Below are positions 1 through 5,016 of a stretch of 5,400 bases of DNA, piece after piece. Each line of letters starts with the position of its first letter. The first letter of the stretch is position 1. Where the stretch lies: the NCBI GenBank assembly GCA_025455595.1, contig JALOMD010000416.1:1-5400 (forward strand), given 5' to 3'. Source of the stretch: Cytophagales bacterium. GTDB lineage: Bacteria > Bacteroidota > Bacteroidia > Cytophagales > 172606-1. Made by a program: the position numbers and the translations under genes. The notes under the pieces are model-generated. The model was not told the DNA's origin and searched no databases. It worked only from the letters and a program-made list of their open reading frames with translations.

Positions 1-173
1 TTCTGCTCAACCTGCTGCCGCCGGAGCCAAAAACGTTGTTCAATTTCCACAAGCATTTTTACTGGCACGGCCAACGGGTCTGCAAATGGGGCTTACCCGA
101 CTGCGCGAGATGCCCGCTGACGGGACTGTGCGATTGGTACAAGGCGAACGGCGGCCAAACTGTTGGCCGTTAG
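1..173 (+). CDS. Endonuclease III-like HhH-GPD DNA glycosylase, C-terminal end (partial)
   Basis: Only the last 57 codons lie in the window (frame begins at base 3, stop TAG at 171-173). The peptide contains Cys-x6-Cys-x2-Cys-x5-Cys (CKWGLPDC, ARC, PLTGLC), the exact spacing of the [4Fe-4S] loop that closes endonuclease III and its HhH-GPD relatives. Enzymes of this family excise damaged bases from DNA in base-excision repair, and the cluster helps position the protein on DNA. The helix-hairpin-helix and the catalytic Lys/Asp lie outside the window, so I cannot tell Nth itself from a paralogue; the flanking HKHFYWHGQRVC wording is not that of classic Nth, so I give no symbol. After the cluster there are 14 further residues, rich in Gly and polar residues. 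The stop codon falls inside the first unit of the 7-base repeat array that follows, so the extreme C-terminus may have been reshaped by the repeat. Confidence 0.85.
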   Translation, partial: LLNLLPPEPKTLFNFHKHFYWHGQRVCKWGLPDCARCPLTGLCDWYKANGGQTVGR

Positions 174-203
174 CTGTTAGCTTTTAGCTGATGGTTTTTA
201 GTT
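169..203 (+). repeat. Degenerate 7-base tandem array carrying the stop codon of the glycosylase gene
   Basis: Units read GTTAGCT, GTTAGCT, TTTAGCT, GATGGTT, TTTAGTT. TAG occurs at 171, 178, 185 and 199, that is at 7-base steps. Because 7 is one more than a multiple of 3, the first three TAGs fall in three different reading frames. The first one is the actual stop of the upstream gene. Confidence 0.7.
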
Positions 204-258
204 GTACTCTGGCTCTTTGCCGCCTTTGGTGCGGCAACCGATGGCTAAAAGCTAACAG
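174..258. terminator. Hairpin between two convergent genes, possible two-way terminator
   Basis: A perfect 15-base inverted repeat pairs 174-188 (CTGTTAGCTTTTAGC) with 244-258. Inside it a second stem pairs TTGCCGC (217-223) with GCGGCAA (231-237) around a 7-base loop. It fills the gap between the glycosylase (+) and the glycosyltransferase (-), which end at 173 and 266, so it could stop transcription from both sides. No long T tract follows the stem on either strand, so factor-independent termination is uncertain; the stem is also built from the 7-base repeat units. Confidence 0.5.
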
Positions 259-272
259 CCAGTAGCTATTTC
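245..272 (-). repeat. 7-base repeat array at the 3' end of the glycosyltransferase gene
   Basis: On the + strand the units read CTAAAAG, CTAACAG, CCAGTAG, CTATTTC, preceded by CCGATGG at 238-244. On the minus strand this places TAG at 266-268 (the real stop of the glycosyltransferase) and again at 252-254 and 245-247. It is the inverted counterpart of the array at 169-203. Confidence 0.6.
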
Positions 273-1006
273 AAAACCCTCCATTTCATCACGCCGAGTT
301 TGGTGAGCATATAAAACAGCGACACTTTTAGCACGCCCAAGCCGTAGGTGACGCTGCGCGAGAAGTTGATGGACGAGGCTTCCTTGAAGTATTTGGTCGG
401 GCAGGTGATTTCGCCGATTTCGTAGCCTTTGTAGAAAACCTGCGCCACCATTTCGTTGTCGAAGATGAAGTCGTCGGAGTTGCGGCTCAGGTCGAGGCTG
501 CGCAGCACTTGGCCTGAGAACGCCCGATAACCGGTGTGGTATTCGGACAGTTTCTGGTTCATGAGCAGGTTTTGCGTCAGCGTCAAGAACCGGTTGGCAA
601 TGTATTTGTACAGCGGCATCCCGCCTTTGAGGGCACCCTTGCCCAAAATCCGCGACCCGAACACCACCGGGTACAACCCCTCGCCGATGACAGACACCAT
701 CGCCTTGATGAGTTTGGGCGTGTACTGGTAGTCGGGGTGCAGCATCACCACAATGTCGGCACCGAGGTCGAGAGCCGTCCGGTAGCAGGTTTTTTGGTTG
801 CCGCCGTAGCCTTTGTTGCGTTCGTGGCGCACCAAGTGCCTGATGCCCAGCCGACGGCCCACTTCCAGCGTGTCGTCGCGGCTGGCATCGTCCACCAGCA
901 CCACTTCGTCCACAATGTCGAACGGAATTTCACGGTAAGTCTGTTCCAAGGTGAGGGCGGCGTTGTAGGCCGGCAGCACCACCACCACTTTTTGTTGGTT
1001 GTACAT
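266..1006 (-). CDS. Family 2 glycosyltransferase (dolichol-phosphate-mannose synthase-like)
   Basis: A 246-residue soluble GT-A fold enzyme that should move a sugar from a nucleotide sugar to a lipid or polysaccharide acceptor at the inner face of the cytoplasmic membrane. Visible motifs: LPAYN (11-15), VDDAS with the nucleotide-binding aspartates (38-42), NKGYGGNQKT (64-73), HPD (90-92) where other GT2 enzymes carry the metal-binding DxD, FGSR (116-119), EYHTGYRAFS (155-164) and FIFDNEM (180-186). This set is typical of a widespread GT2 subfamily related to DPM1 and UndP-sugar synthases; donor and acceptor cannot be read from sequence. No clear transmembrane helices are present, only a hydrophobic C-terminal stretch (about 224-242). 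I start at ATG 1004-1006 (MYNQQKVVVV): the frame is open to 1111, but a good promoter match overlaps the codons upstream (1030-1060), so a longer start would lie before the transcript begins. No partner genes are adjacent. The stop codon TAG lies in a repeat unit. Confidence 0.9.
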   Translation of the reverse strand: MYNQQKVVVVLPAYNAALTLEQTYREIPFDIVDEVVLVDDASRDDTLEVGRRLGIRHLVRHERNKGYGGNQKTCYRTALDLGADIVVMLHPDYQYTPKLIKAMVSVIGEGLYPVVFGSRILGKGALKGGMPLYKYIANRFLTLTQNLLMNQKLSEYHTGYRAFSGQVLRSLDLSRNSDDFIFDNEMVAQVFYKGYEIGEITCPTKYFKEASSINFSRSVTYGLGVLKVSLFYMLTKLGVMKWRVLK

Positions 1007-1029
1007 GGTTTTCGGGTTGCGCAGGGCCG

Positions 1030-1060
1030 CAAAAGTAGTCATTGCCGCGCTGCTCGCAAA
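1030..1060 (-). promoter_or_regulatory. Bacteroidota-type promoter of the glycosyltransferase gene
   Basis: On the minus strand TTTG (1060-1057) is followed after 19 bases by TACTTTTG (1037-1030), a full match to the -33 TTTG and -7 TAnnTTTG of the primary sigma factor in this phylum, with expected spacing. Transcription would start near 1022-1026, leaving a leader of about 20 bases before the ATG at 1006. The leader has no Shine-Dalgarno sequence, as is usual in the phylum. Confidence 0.6.
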
Positions 1061-1114
1061 AAACGGCCGCGTCGTCCGGGAAGGCAACGCGGTTTTTGCT
1101 ATTTTTACCAATCT

Positions 1115-1163
1115 TTAGTAGTAAGTAGTAAGTGATAAGTCGCAAGTGGCAAGTCGTCAGTGA
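1115..1163 (+). repeat. 7-base tandem array, stop-codon rich (left half of an inverted pair)
   Basis: Seven units with no gap: TTAGTAG, TAAGTAG, TAAGTGA, TAAGTCG, CAAGTGG, CAAGTCG, TCAGTGA (consensus TAAGTNG). TAA occurs at 1122, 1129 and 1136, in three different frames. The array is followed 8 bases later by the GGCGTTTTGGGC core at 1172 and then by an array of the same family in the opposite orientation (1200-1262). Confidence 0.75.
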
Positions 1164-1171
1164 GTAGGGAA

Positions 1172-1203
1172 GGCGTTTTGGGCGATTTTTACTCAAAACA
1201 CGA
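1172..1203 (+). repeat. Palindromic core, copy A (GGCGTTTTGGGC type)
   Basis: GGCGTTTTGGGCG (1172-1184) faces CTCAAAACACG (1192-1202) in an imperfect inverted repeat. The same motif occurs at 2486-2540, 2616-2646, 4100-4130, 4323-4333 and 5100-5150. Copy A sits between two oppositely oriented 7-base arrays. Confidence 0.6.
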
Positions 1204-1262
1204 CAACCACAGACGACATGCCACATGCGACTTACCAATAACGACTTAACACAAACCACATG
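1200..1262 (-). repeat. 7-base tandem array overlapping the 5' end of the TerC gene
   Basis: Nine units on the + strand: ACGACAA, CCACAGA, CGACATG, CCACATG, CGACTTA, CCAATAA, CGACTTA, ACACAAA, CCACATG. On the minus strand they read as the TAAGTCG/CATGTGG family seen at 1115-1163 and 4334-4368. The array ends at 1262, one base before the codon pair that opens the conserved LGVF segment of TerC, and it contains the only in-frame ATG (1225) of that gene. Confidence 0.7.
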
Positions 1263-2298
1263 CTTGGGCGTGTTCAGTCGGCGCAGCCACATCGTAGGTT
1301 TCAAGGAAGCCGCCGCCTGGAGTGCCGTCTGGGTGATGTTTGCGTTGGCCTTCTATGTGTTCCTGAATTACTACGGCGATTTGATTCACGGCATTGACAG
1401 CCACGCCGAACTGCACGCCATCAAGGAAAAATACGCCCGCCACCTGCGCCTGCACCCGGAAGACTTCGAGTTGAGCCGACGCATCTACTTGGACAACATG
1501 TCGCTGGAGTTCATCACCGGGTATGTGATGGAATACGCCCTCTCGGTGGACAACATATTCGTAATCCTGATGATTTTCAGTTCGTTCAACGTGCGGGAGA
1601 TTTACTACAAGAAGGTGCTGTTCTGGGGAATTCTGGGAGCCATTGTGATGCGGTTTGCATTCATTTTCTTGGGCAGCACGCTAATCCAGAAGGCCGACTG
1701 GGTGCTGTACGTGTTCGGGGCGTTTTTGATTTTCACGGGCATCCGCATGTTCCTGAACCGCAACGAAGACGAACAGATTGAGCCGAAAAACCATCCGGTG
1801 GTCAAGTTCGCCTCGCGGTATTTCGCCGTCATTCCGCGTTTTGTGGGCAACCATTTCTTTGTGCGTCGCCGCCACGGCAAGCTTATGATTACGCCGCTGT
1901 TCCTGGTGGTGCTCATCATCGAGTTCACCGACCTGATTTTTGCCGTGGATTCGGTGCCGGCGGTGTTTTCCATCACCAAAGACCCGTACGTGGTCTATTT
2001 TTCCAACATCTTCGCCATCATGGGCCTGCGTTCCATGTTCTTCTTCCTCACCAACATCATGCACCTGTTCCATTACCTGAAAGTGGGGCTGTCGGTGCTG
2101 CTGTTGTACATTGGTGCCAAGATGCTGGCCCACCACTACTTGGAGGCCATCGGCTTCGAGACGTACTATTCGCTGATTGTGATTGTAAGTATTTTGGCCG
2201 TCAGCATCGTGGCCTCGCTGTTGTTTCCGGCCCCCCAGAAGGGAGAGCAAGCGACACCGGTTCCCAAGCCTTCGGTTAAGGAAGAGGGAAGTTTCTGA
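1225..2298 (+). CDS. TerC/Alx family membrane metal transporter lacking the first helix
   Basis: An integral inner-membrane protein of the TerC/Alx family, whose studied members (E. coli Alx, Bacillus MeeF/MeeY) export manganese. Two family signatures carry the conserved acidic residues: SVDNIF with Asp109, and EFTDLIFAVDSVPA with Asp236 and Asp242. Hydrophobic segments lie at about 30-50, 95-120, 128-150, 153-172, 224-247, 255-285, 290-305 and 316-335. The charged loop at about 51-92 between the first two is a form I associate with Bacteroidota homologues. Normal members begin with a membrane helix directly ahead of the (D)LGVF motif. Here LGVF is residues 14-17 and the 13 residues before it (MRLTNNDLTQTTC) are polar and encoded by a 7-base repeat array. 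No reading frame of the upstream DNA encodes the missing helix. Alternative starts are TTG 1264 or GTG 1270, which would not restore it either. No promoter match is visible upstream. The rest of the frame is intact, so it may be a working truncated protein or an early pseudogene. Confidence 0.88.
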   Translation: MRLTNNDLTQTTCLGVFSRRSHIVGFKEAAAWSAVWVMFALAFYVFLNYYGDLIHGIDSHAELHAIKEKYARHLRLHPEDFELSRRIYLDNMSLEFITGYVMEYALSVDNIFVILMIFSSFNVREIYYKKVLFWGILGAIVMRFAFIFLGSTLIQKADWVLYVFGAFLIFTGIRMFLNRNEDEQIEPKNHPVVKFASRYFAVIPRFVGNHFFVRRRHGKLMITPLFLVVLIIEFTDLIFAVDSVPAVFSITKDPYVVYFSNIFAIMGLRSMFFFLTNIMHLFHYLKVGLSVLLLYIGAKMLAHHYLEAIGFETYYSLIVIVSILAVSIVASLLFPAPQKGEQATPVPKPSVKEEGSF

Positions 2299-2300
2299 AT

Positions 2301-2336
2301 CAGGATTTACTGGATTTGCAGGAAAAGCAGGATTGT
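2301..2336 (+). repeat. Four-unit 9-base tandem array (CAGGATTTA type)
   Basis: CAGGATTTA, CTGGATTTG, CAGGAAAAG, CAGGATTGT follow each other without gaps, starting two bases after the TerC stop codon. Similar CAGGATT-type stretches are familiar from intergenic DNA of other bacteria; no function is evident here. Confidence 0.55.
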
Positions 2337-2364
2337 AAGTGAATGTCACAAATAGTTTTACCTA

Positions 2365-2387
2365 TCCCGACAGGTCGGGACACTTTT
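2365..2387 (+). terminator. Probable terminator of the TerC gene
   Basis: TCCCGA (2365-2370) and TCGGGA (2375-2380) form a 6-base stem around the tetraloop CAGG, followed by CACTTTTT. It lies 66 bases after the TerC stop codon. The stem is short, and its sequence recurs in variants at 4189-4210 and 4284-4320, so it may be a dispersed palindrome used as a terminator. Confidence 0.5.
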
Positions 2388-2464
2388 TAGATAGCTGAAA
2401 GTGAACACATTACATTATTTCACTACAGACTAACTATTAATGACCAAGTACTTTCTTGCCACCG

Positions 2465-2550
2465 GTTCACACAAACCGGAACTTTGCGTTTTGGGCGTTC
2501 CCGCCGAGTGCGGGATTTGAAAATTTTTGCCCAAAACGGCTTGTGTGAAC
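2465..2550. repeat. Nested palindrome containing core copy B
   Basis: Three nested stems: GTTCACACAA (2465-2474) with TTGTGTGAAC (2541-2550), perfect; GCGTTTTGGGC (2486-2496) with GCCCAAAACGGC (2529-2540), one mismatch; and TCCCGC with GCGGGA around a short loop (about 2499-2515). Read on the minus strand, 2540 to 2490 matches 5100-5150 at 45 of 51 positions. Confidence 0.75.
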
Positions 2551-2575
2551 GGACTTTCATTTTCGGAAAGATAGG

Positions 2576-2605
2576 CATGGCATCCCGCCAAGGCGGGATG
2601 CCATG
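2576..2605. repeat. Perfect 14-base palindrome with a 2-base spacer
   Basis: CATGGCATCCCGCC (2576-2589), AA, then its exact reverse complement (2592-2605). The inner TCCCGCC/GGCGGGA resembles the GC stems found inside core copies B and D and at 4248-4262. Confidence 0.75.
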
Positions 2606-2646
2606 AAAAAACACCGGCGTTTTGAGCAAATTTTGCCCAAAACGCC
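2606..2646 (-). terminator. Core palindrome copy C, likely terminator of gldC
   Basis: The 31-base palindrome at 2616-2646 has arms GGCGTTTTGAGCAAA and its complement with a single A/G difference, so the minus-strand RNA folds into a long stem with almost no loop. Reading leftward it is followed by GGTG and then six T (2611-2606), the layout of an intrinsic terminator, 11 bases beyond the gldC stop. It is also a member of the dispersed core family. Confidence 0.55.
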
Positions 2647-2656
2647 CGATCAAACC

Positions 2657-2693
2657 CTAAGCCCCCTCCTTGGGAGGGGGTTGGGGGGAGGCT
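2657..2693 (-). repeat. GC palindromic repeat read as the C-terminal tail of GldC
   Basis: CCCCCTCC (2662-2669) pairs with GGAGGGGG (2673-2680) around TTG. On the minus strand the segment is translated as EASPQPPPKEGA followed by TAG. Tails of this SPQPPPKEGA kind appear on unrelated Bacteroidota proteins, so I read it as a dispersed repeat that has entered the gene end. Confidence 0.6.
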
Positions 2694-3022
2694 TCCTCTT
2701 CTTTTTTCAGCAAATCGCTGAGGTAGTGGCACAGGTCGGTCATGGCATCCGACATTTTTTCGTCGCCGGTGGCCCGCAGCACGGTGTCGCTCAGGGTGCC
2801 GATCATGTCAATGCAAAACTGCTTCATGTCGGTCACGGGCATGTCTTTAGTCCACAAGTCCACTTTCATGGTGCCCCGGTGGTAATGGTCCCAAATGGCA
2901 ATCGAAACGGCCTTGGTTTCGGTGATGCCTTCGTTGGGGTTGTCGGTGGCGTGCCAGTGTATTTGGTCGGGCACGCTGTCGTTGTCCAGCGTGATTTCGA
3001 AGTGTATTTCGGAGTTCTTCAC
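2657..3022 (-). CDS. gldC: Gliding motility protein GldC
   Basis: 121 residues, alignable by eye over nearly its whole length with GldC of Flavobacterium: KNSEIHFEITLDND near the start, a Trp in DQIHW (23), AVSIAIWD (38-45), the hallmark LWTKDMPV (56-63), LRATGDEKM, and a closing segment DAMTDLCHYLSDLLKK. GldC is a small soluble cytoplasmic protein linked to the gliding/type IX secretion machinery; in gliding Bacteroidota its loss impairs motility, but its molecular role is unknown. The family is usually about 110 residues; here the last 12 (EASPQPPPKEGA) come from a dispersed palindromic repeat and are unlikely to be functional. The start is GTG (3020-3022); no ATG is in frame upstream near it, and the N-terminus fits the family there. 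A promoter match lies 38 bases upstream (3061-3068). gldB and other gld genes are not adjacent. Confidence 0.9.
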   Translation of the reverse strand: MKNSEIHFEITLDNDSVPDQIHWHATDNPNEGITETKAVSIAIWDHYHRGTMKVDLWTKDMPVTDMKQFCIDMIGTLSDTVLRATGDEKMSDAMTDLCHYLSDLLKKEEEASPQPPPKEGA

Positions 3023-3060
3023 AAGTCGGATGTTTGTTACGAAACAAAAGAAAACGGCCC

Positions 3061-3068
3061 CAAAGATA
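3061..3068 (-). promoter_or_regulatory. Probable -7 element of the gldC promoter
   Basis: On the minus strand TATCTTTG (3068-3061) matches TAnnTTTG exactly. No convincing TTTG is present 19-21 bases upstream, so the -33 element is weak. The leader to the GTG start is about 30 bases and contains the inverted repeat TTTGTT-ACGA-AACAAA (3033-3048), which could be a small hairpin or an operator. Confidence 0.4.
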
Positions 3069-3160
3069 ACGGTTTCATGGCAGAAAATGCAGACAGGCCG
3101 TTTACCCTTGGTTTGTCAAACGGATTAACACAGTATTTGTCACACACTTTACATTTACCC

Positions 3161-4072
3161 ATGCACACTTTTACCCGCACCTTTACAATTTTCACCCTGT
3201 TGTTGGCTGTGTCATTTGCCAGCCGAGCAGCCGAACCCGACTCCACGGCGATTCGGCAACAAACGATTGACTCGCTGGAGGCATCGTTCAATTATCAACG
3301 CGGTGCCATCAAGCTGGACGGCGGCATTGGTACGCTGACGGTTCCGCCGGGCTTCAAGTACTTGGATGCCAAGCAAGCCGAGTACGTGCTGACCGAATTG
3401 TGGGGCAACCCGAAAGCTTCGACGTTGGGACTGATTGTACCCGAAAACGTAGGCGTTTTAAGCGAAAACACGTGGGTTTTCGACGTGCAGTACGACGAAA
3501 TCGGCTACGTGGAAGACGACGATGCCGACGACATTGACTACGACGACCTGCTGGCCGAAATGCAAAAGGACGCAACCGAGGCCAACAAAGAACGCACGGC
3601 CCAAGGATACCAACCCATCCAAGTGGTGGGCTGGGCGGCCAAGCCGTTTTACGACGAAGACCGCAAGATTTTGCACTGGGCCAAAGAACTGAAGTTTGGC
3701 GACGACAAGGAAAACACACTGAATTACAATGTGCGCATTTTGGGACGGAAAGGCGTACTGGTGTTAAATGCCATTGCCACAGTGAAGCAACTGCCGGAGG
3801 TGAACAAAAACATTGACAAGGTGCTGGGCATCGTGCAGTTTGCCGACGGCTACAAGTATTCGGATTTCGACCCGAAAATAGACCAAGTGGCGGCCTACAC
3901 GGTGGGCGGCTTGGTGGCGGGCAAGGTGCTGGCCAAAGCCGGGATTTTCGCCTTCTTGGGCAAGTTTCTCAAAGTGATCGTGATTGCAGCCGTTGGCGGG
4001 CTGTCGGCTTTGTGGAAGATGTTCTCCGGTCGCCGCCGCGAAGAACCCGCCGCTGAACCAACGCAGGAGTAA
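3161..4072 (+). CDS. DUF2167 family membrane-anchored protein
   Basis: 303 residues. An N-terminal signal peptide (hydrophobic 8-20, likely cleavage after SRA or RAA near 22-24) sends it out of the cytoplasm, and a hydrophobic C-terminal region (about 247-287) followed by a basic and then acidic tail (KMFSGRRREEP..., to 303) should anchor it in the inner membrane. The middle carries the DUF2167 pattern: LDGGIGTLTVPPGFKYL, LWGNP, LGLIVPEN, GYVEDDDADDI (from 115), GWAAKPFYD (from 157), LNYNVRILGRKGVL (from 187), QFADGYKYSDFDP and AAYTVGGLVAG. Function of the family is unknown; the conserved acidic GYVEDDDAD stretch may bind a metal, which is my guess. I start at ATG 3161, which gives a proper signal peptide; the frame is open upstream to 2603 but that part runs antisense to gldC. 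It is divergent from gldC across a 138-base gap. No full promoter match is seen on this strand. A strong hairpin follows the stop. Confidence 0.88.
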   Translation: MHTFTRTFTIFTLLLAVSFASRAAEPDSTAIRQQTIDSLEASFNYQRGAIKLDGGIGTLTVPPGFKYLDAKQAEYVLTELWGNPKASTLGLIVPENVGVLSENTWVFDVQYDEIGYVEDDDADDIDYDDLLAEMQKDATEANKERTAQGYQPIQVVGWAAKPFYDEDRKILHWAKELKFGDDKENTLNYNVRILGRKGVLVLNAIATVKQLPEVNKNIDKVLGIVQFADGYKYSDFDPKIDQVAAYTVGGLVAGKVLAKAGIFAFLGKFLKVIVIAAVGGLSALWKMFSGRRREEPAAEPTQE

Positions 4073-4094
4073 TCGCAGACTGCATTATGTTTCG

Positions 4095-4135
4095 CAAAAG
4101 GCGTTTTGGGCAAAAATTGTCCAAAACGCCTTTTG
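4095..4135. terminator. Strong hairpin after the DUF2167 gene (core copy E), likely two-way terminator
   Basis: CAAAAGGCGTTTTGG (4095-4109) pairs perfectly with 4121-4135 around an 11-base loop, starting 22 bases after the stop codon. The arms end in TTTT on either strand, so it could end transcripts from the DUF2167 gene and from scoB. The centre is a copy of the dispersed GGCGTTTTGGGC core. Confidence 0.6.
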
Positions 4136-4188
4136 GTTATCTGTCATTGCAAGGTCTATGAGGTTGTTTAAAATCCGGTTTCACATCA

Positions 4189-4320
4189 GCGTCCCAACAG
4201 GTCGGGACGCAAGCCGGTTGTCTTTCGCGAGCCTGTGGTTCCGGTCATCCCGCCCTGCGGGAAGACCTGCGTGTTTGCAAGCGTCCCGACAAGCCTGCCA
4301 AGCCGAAGGCATGGTCGGGA
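4189..4320. repeat. Cluster of three small GC palindromes
   Basis: GCGTCCC (4189-4195) with GGGACGC (4204-4210); TCCCGC with GCGGGA around CCT (4248-4262); and TCCCGAC (4284-4290) with GTCGGGA (4314-4320), which encloses a smaller TGCC/GGCA stem. The same TCCCGAC/GTCGGGA arms form the hairpin at 2365-2380. No coding content is seen in this gap. Confidence 0.6.
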
Positions 4321-4322
4321 TT

Positions 4323-4368
4323 GCCAAAACGCCACTCACGACTTACGACTTACTACTCACGACTCAAC
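4323..4368 (-). repeat. Core half-copy F joined to a stop-codon 7-base array at the scoB 3' end
   Basis: On the minus strand five units run TGAGTCG, TGAGTAG, TAAGTCG, TAAGTCG, TGAGTGG and are followed directly by CGTTTTGGC, half of the core palindrome (4323-4333). Each unit begins with a stop codon; their + strand positions are 4364, 4357, 4350, 4343 and 4336, covering all three frames. The stop at 4357-4359 is the one used by scoB. Confidence 0.75.
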
Positions 4369-5016
4369 CATCTCCGGCACTTCGCCTTCCACGACCAGTT
4401 TTCCGGCGGTGGCCTTGCGGATTTCCTCCACCGAAACACCCGGTGCCCGTTCCAGCAGTCGGAAACCGCCTTCGGGCAGCACGTCCAGCACGGCCAGTTC
4501 GGTCACAATTTTTTTCACGCAGCGCAGGCCCGTGATGGGCAGCGTGCATTGCGGCAGCAGTTTCGACTCACCGGCTTTGTTGACGTGCTGCATCGCCACG
4601 ATGATGTTTTGTGCCGAGGCTACCAAATCCATCGCCCCGCCCATGCCTTTCACCATCTTGCCGGGAATCTTCCAGTTGGCGATGTCGCCGTTTTCGGAAA
4701 CTTCCATTGCGCCGAGAATCGTCAGGTCAATGTGTTCGCCGCGAATCATGGCGAAACTGGCCGCCGAGTCGAACAGGGCCGCGCCGGGCACCGCCGTGAC
4801 GGTCTGCTTGCCCGCGTTGATCAGGTCGGCATCAACTTCGGCCTCGGTGGGAAACGGCCCCATGCCCAGCAAGCCGTTTTCGGACTGCAACACCACTGTC
4901 ATGTCGGGGGGAATGTAGTTTGCCACCAGCGTCGGGATGCCGATGCCGAGGTTGACGTACATGCCGTCCTTGACTTCTCTGGCGATGCGTTTCGCGATTC
5001 CGTGTTTGTCTAACAT
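4357..5016 (-). CDS. scoB: Succinyl-CoA:3-oxoacid CoA-transferase subunit B
   Basis: 219 residues, the usual length of the beta subunit of family I CoA-transferases. It joins the A subunit to move CoA between succinyl-CoA and acetoacetate (or a related 3-oxoacid) in the cytoplasm, in acetoacetate and ketone-body metabolism. The glycine-rich VNLGIGIPTLVANYIP (21-36) is followed by SENGLLGMGP (45-54), in which Glu46 is the catalytic residue that forms the glutamyl-CoA thioester. Further on are DLTILGAMEV (97-106), IPGKMVKGMGGAMDLV (117-132) and a C-terminal VEEIRKATAGKL. The start at ATG 5014-5016 (MLDKHGIAKRIA) fits the family; the upstream DNA is A-rich with no Shine-Dalgarno sequence. The last residues (ES) and the TGA stop come from a repeat unit. 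It is downstream of scoA on the same strand, separated by 172 bases rather than the usual few. Exact acyl substrate (AtoA versus ScoB) cannot be fixed from sequence. Confidence 0.93.
   Translation of the reverse strand: MLDKHGIAKRIAREVKDGMYVNLGIGIPTLVANYIPPDMTVVLQSENGLLGMGPFPTEAEVDADLINAGKQTVTAVPGAALFDSAASFAMIRGEHIDLTILGAMEVSENGDIANWKIPGKMVKGMGGAMDLVASAQNIIVAMQHVNKAGESKLLPQCTLPITGLRCVKKIVTELAVLDVLPEGGFRLLERAPGVSVEEIRKATAGKLVVEGEVPEMVES

Larger units (their letters stand above)
2299..2656. other. 358-base gene-free stretch between TerC and gldC
   Basis: The two genes converge here. In order it holds the 9-base array (2301-2336), the TerC terminator hairpin (2365-2387), about 75 AT-rich bases with nothing I recognise (2388-2462), a large nested palindrome (2465-2550), a perfect 14-base palindrome (2576-2605) and a second core palindrome that may terminate gldC (2606-2646). 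No frame shows a credible protein. Confidence 0.7.

Noticed and set aside
536..1135. 199-codon open frame on the + strand
   Set aside because: It is the antisense of the glycosyltransferase gene; its His-, Val- and Gln-rich text matches no family and shows no promoter or start signal.
1115..1262. Possible CRISPR array from the regularly spaced repeats
   Set aside because: Units are 7 bases with no spacers, and no cas gene is nearby.
1681..2349. 222-codon open frame on the minus strand
   Set aside because: Antisense of the TerC gene; composition is typical of a shadow frame and no motif is seen.
2603..3160. Long + strand open frame upstream of the DUF2167 start that would give a 489-residue protein
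   Set aside because: The extra 186 residues run antisense to gldC, show no family features, and would bury a clear signal peptide that begins at ATG 3161.
3113..3160. Promoter for the DUF2167 gene (TTTG, 18 bases, TATTTG; also TACCCTTG at about 3098)
   Set aside because: Neither is a full TAnnTTTG with correct spacing from a TTTG, so I do not annotate it.
4321..5013. 230-codon open frame on the + strand, and others overlapping it
   Set aside because: Antisense of scoB, which is a clear family match with its catalytic SENG motif.
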